From Clostridium sp. (lineage in GTDB: Bacteria; Bacillota; Clostridia; Lachnospirales; Lachnospiraceae), in contig JAMOZY010000028.1 in NCBI GenBank assembly GCA_023667695.1, positions 1 to 32,841 of the forward strand: 32,841 bases of DNA, written 5' to 3'. The position numbers were made by a program, and so were the translations under genes. This document shows positions 32,792-32,841 of the stretch, one piece after another; position 1 is the stretch's first letter, and the number at the start of each line of letters is the position of its first letter. The notes beneath the pieces are model-generated. The model worked only from the letters and a program-made list of their open reading frames with translations, did no database searches and had not been told where the DNA came from.

Positions 32792-32841
32792 AAGACCACC
32801 GGCTTAGCCGGTGGCTTGCACTAGCCCTATAAGGGCTTTTT
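32792..32841 (+). terminator. Two perfect hairpins at the window edge (terminator or IS200/IS605-type end)
   Basis: CCACCGGC-TTA-GCCGGTGG (32797-32815) is extended by CAAG/CTTG around a bulged A. It is followed by AGCCCT-ATA-AGGGCT (32824-32838) running into TTTTT. On the plus strand this is a good terminator for nothing visible in the window. Hairpins of this look are also found at the ends of IS200/IS605-family elements in Clostridia, in which case the element lies outside the window. Confidence 0.5.

Overview
The window reads as chromosome from an anaerobic Gram-positive Clostridia, most likely of the Lachnospiraceae type. The reasons are: strong GGAGG ribosome binding sites before almost every gene; an IspH-ribosomal protein S1 fusion (a hallmark of Clostridia); a class B sortase; an FtsW/PBP pair; a biotin-dependent sodium-pump decarboxylase set; a two-gene SUF-like iron-sulfur system; and a SpoIID-domain protein that points to sporulation ancestry. 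I do not assign a genus. No rRNA, tRNA, CRISPR array, phage or complete insertion sequence was seen.

Layout. (1) About 0-8.9 kb, minus strand: ruvA, ruvB, zapA, a U32 peptidase-family (RlhA-like) gene, an FtsW/RodA-type glycosyltransferase and a class B PBP form one tight run behind a good promoter at 8867-8895. A Nudix hydrolase with its own promoter and a class B sortase follow. The run couples recombination repair, division-ring assembly and wall synthesis. (2) About 8.95-10.3 kb, plus strand: a YprB-like RNase-H-fold nuclease is preceded by a transcribed leader made of two 89-bp tandem repeats with a stable hairpin. (3) 10.3-16.4 kb, minus strand: a CheR-type methyltransferase; then an HI0933-family flavoprotein, an unrecognised 368-aa protein, cmk and the ispH-S1 fusion, closed by a terminator. 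(4) 16.4-21.8 kb, minus strand: an acyl-CoA-type carboxyltransferase, a lipoprotein-fused OadG, a small biotin carrier, the OadB sodium pump and an OadA/PycB-type carboxyltransferase. With no biotin carboxylase present, this looks like a Na+-pumping decarboxylase that may also act as a transcarboxylase, because it carries counterparts of all three propionibacterial transcarboxylase subunits. (5) 22-23.1 kb, plus strand: a small alarmone synthetase and a DUF378 membrane protein. (6) 23.1-26.8 kb, minus strand: a Fur-family regulator, citrate synthase, SufC and a single SufB/SufD-like scaffold. (7) 26.9-27.5 kb: an AT-rich HEPN/MNT (HepT/MntA) toxin-antitoxin pair, likely acquired. (8) 27.5-27.8 kb: a gene-free block of palindromes and direct repeats, one of which is related to the leader repeats at 9 kb. 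(9) 27.8-31.3 kb, minus strand: a heterodimeric ABC exporter with one degenerate ATP site. (10) 31.4-32.7 kb: a SpoIID plus peptidoglycan-binding protein. The right edge (32.79-32.84 kb) holds two perfect hairpins, either a terminator or the end of an IS200/IS605-like element.

The strongest candidates for something undescribed are the hairpin repeat family shared between 9.0 kb and 27.6 kb (one copy pair forms a transcribed 5' leader) and the dual-carboxyltransferase sodium pump operon. Function calls are from motif recognition by eye; no database search was run.
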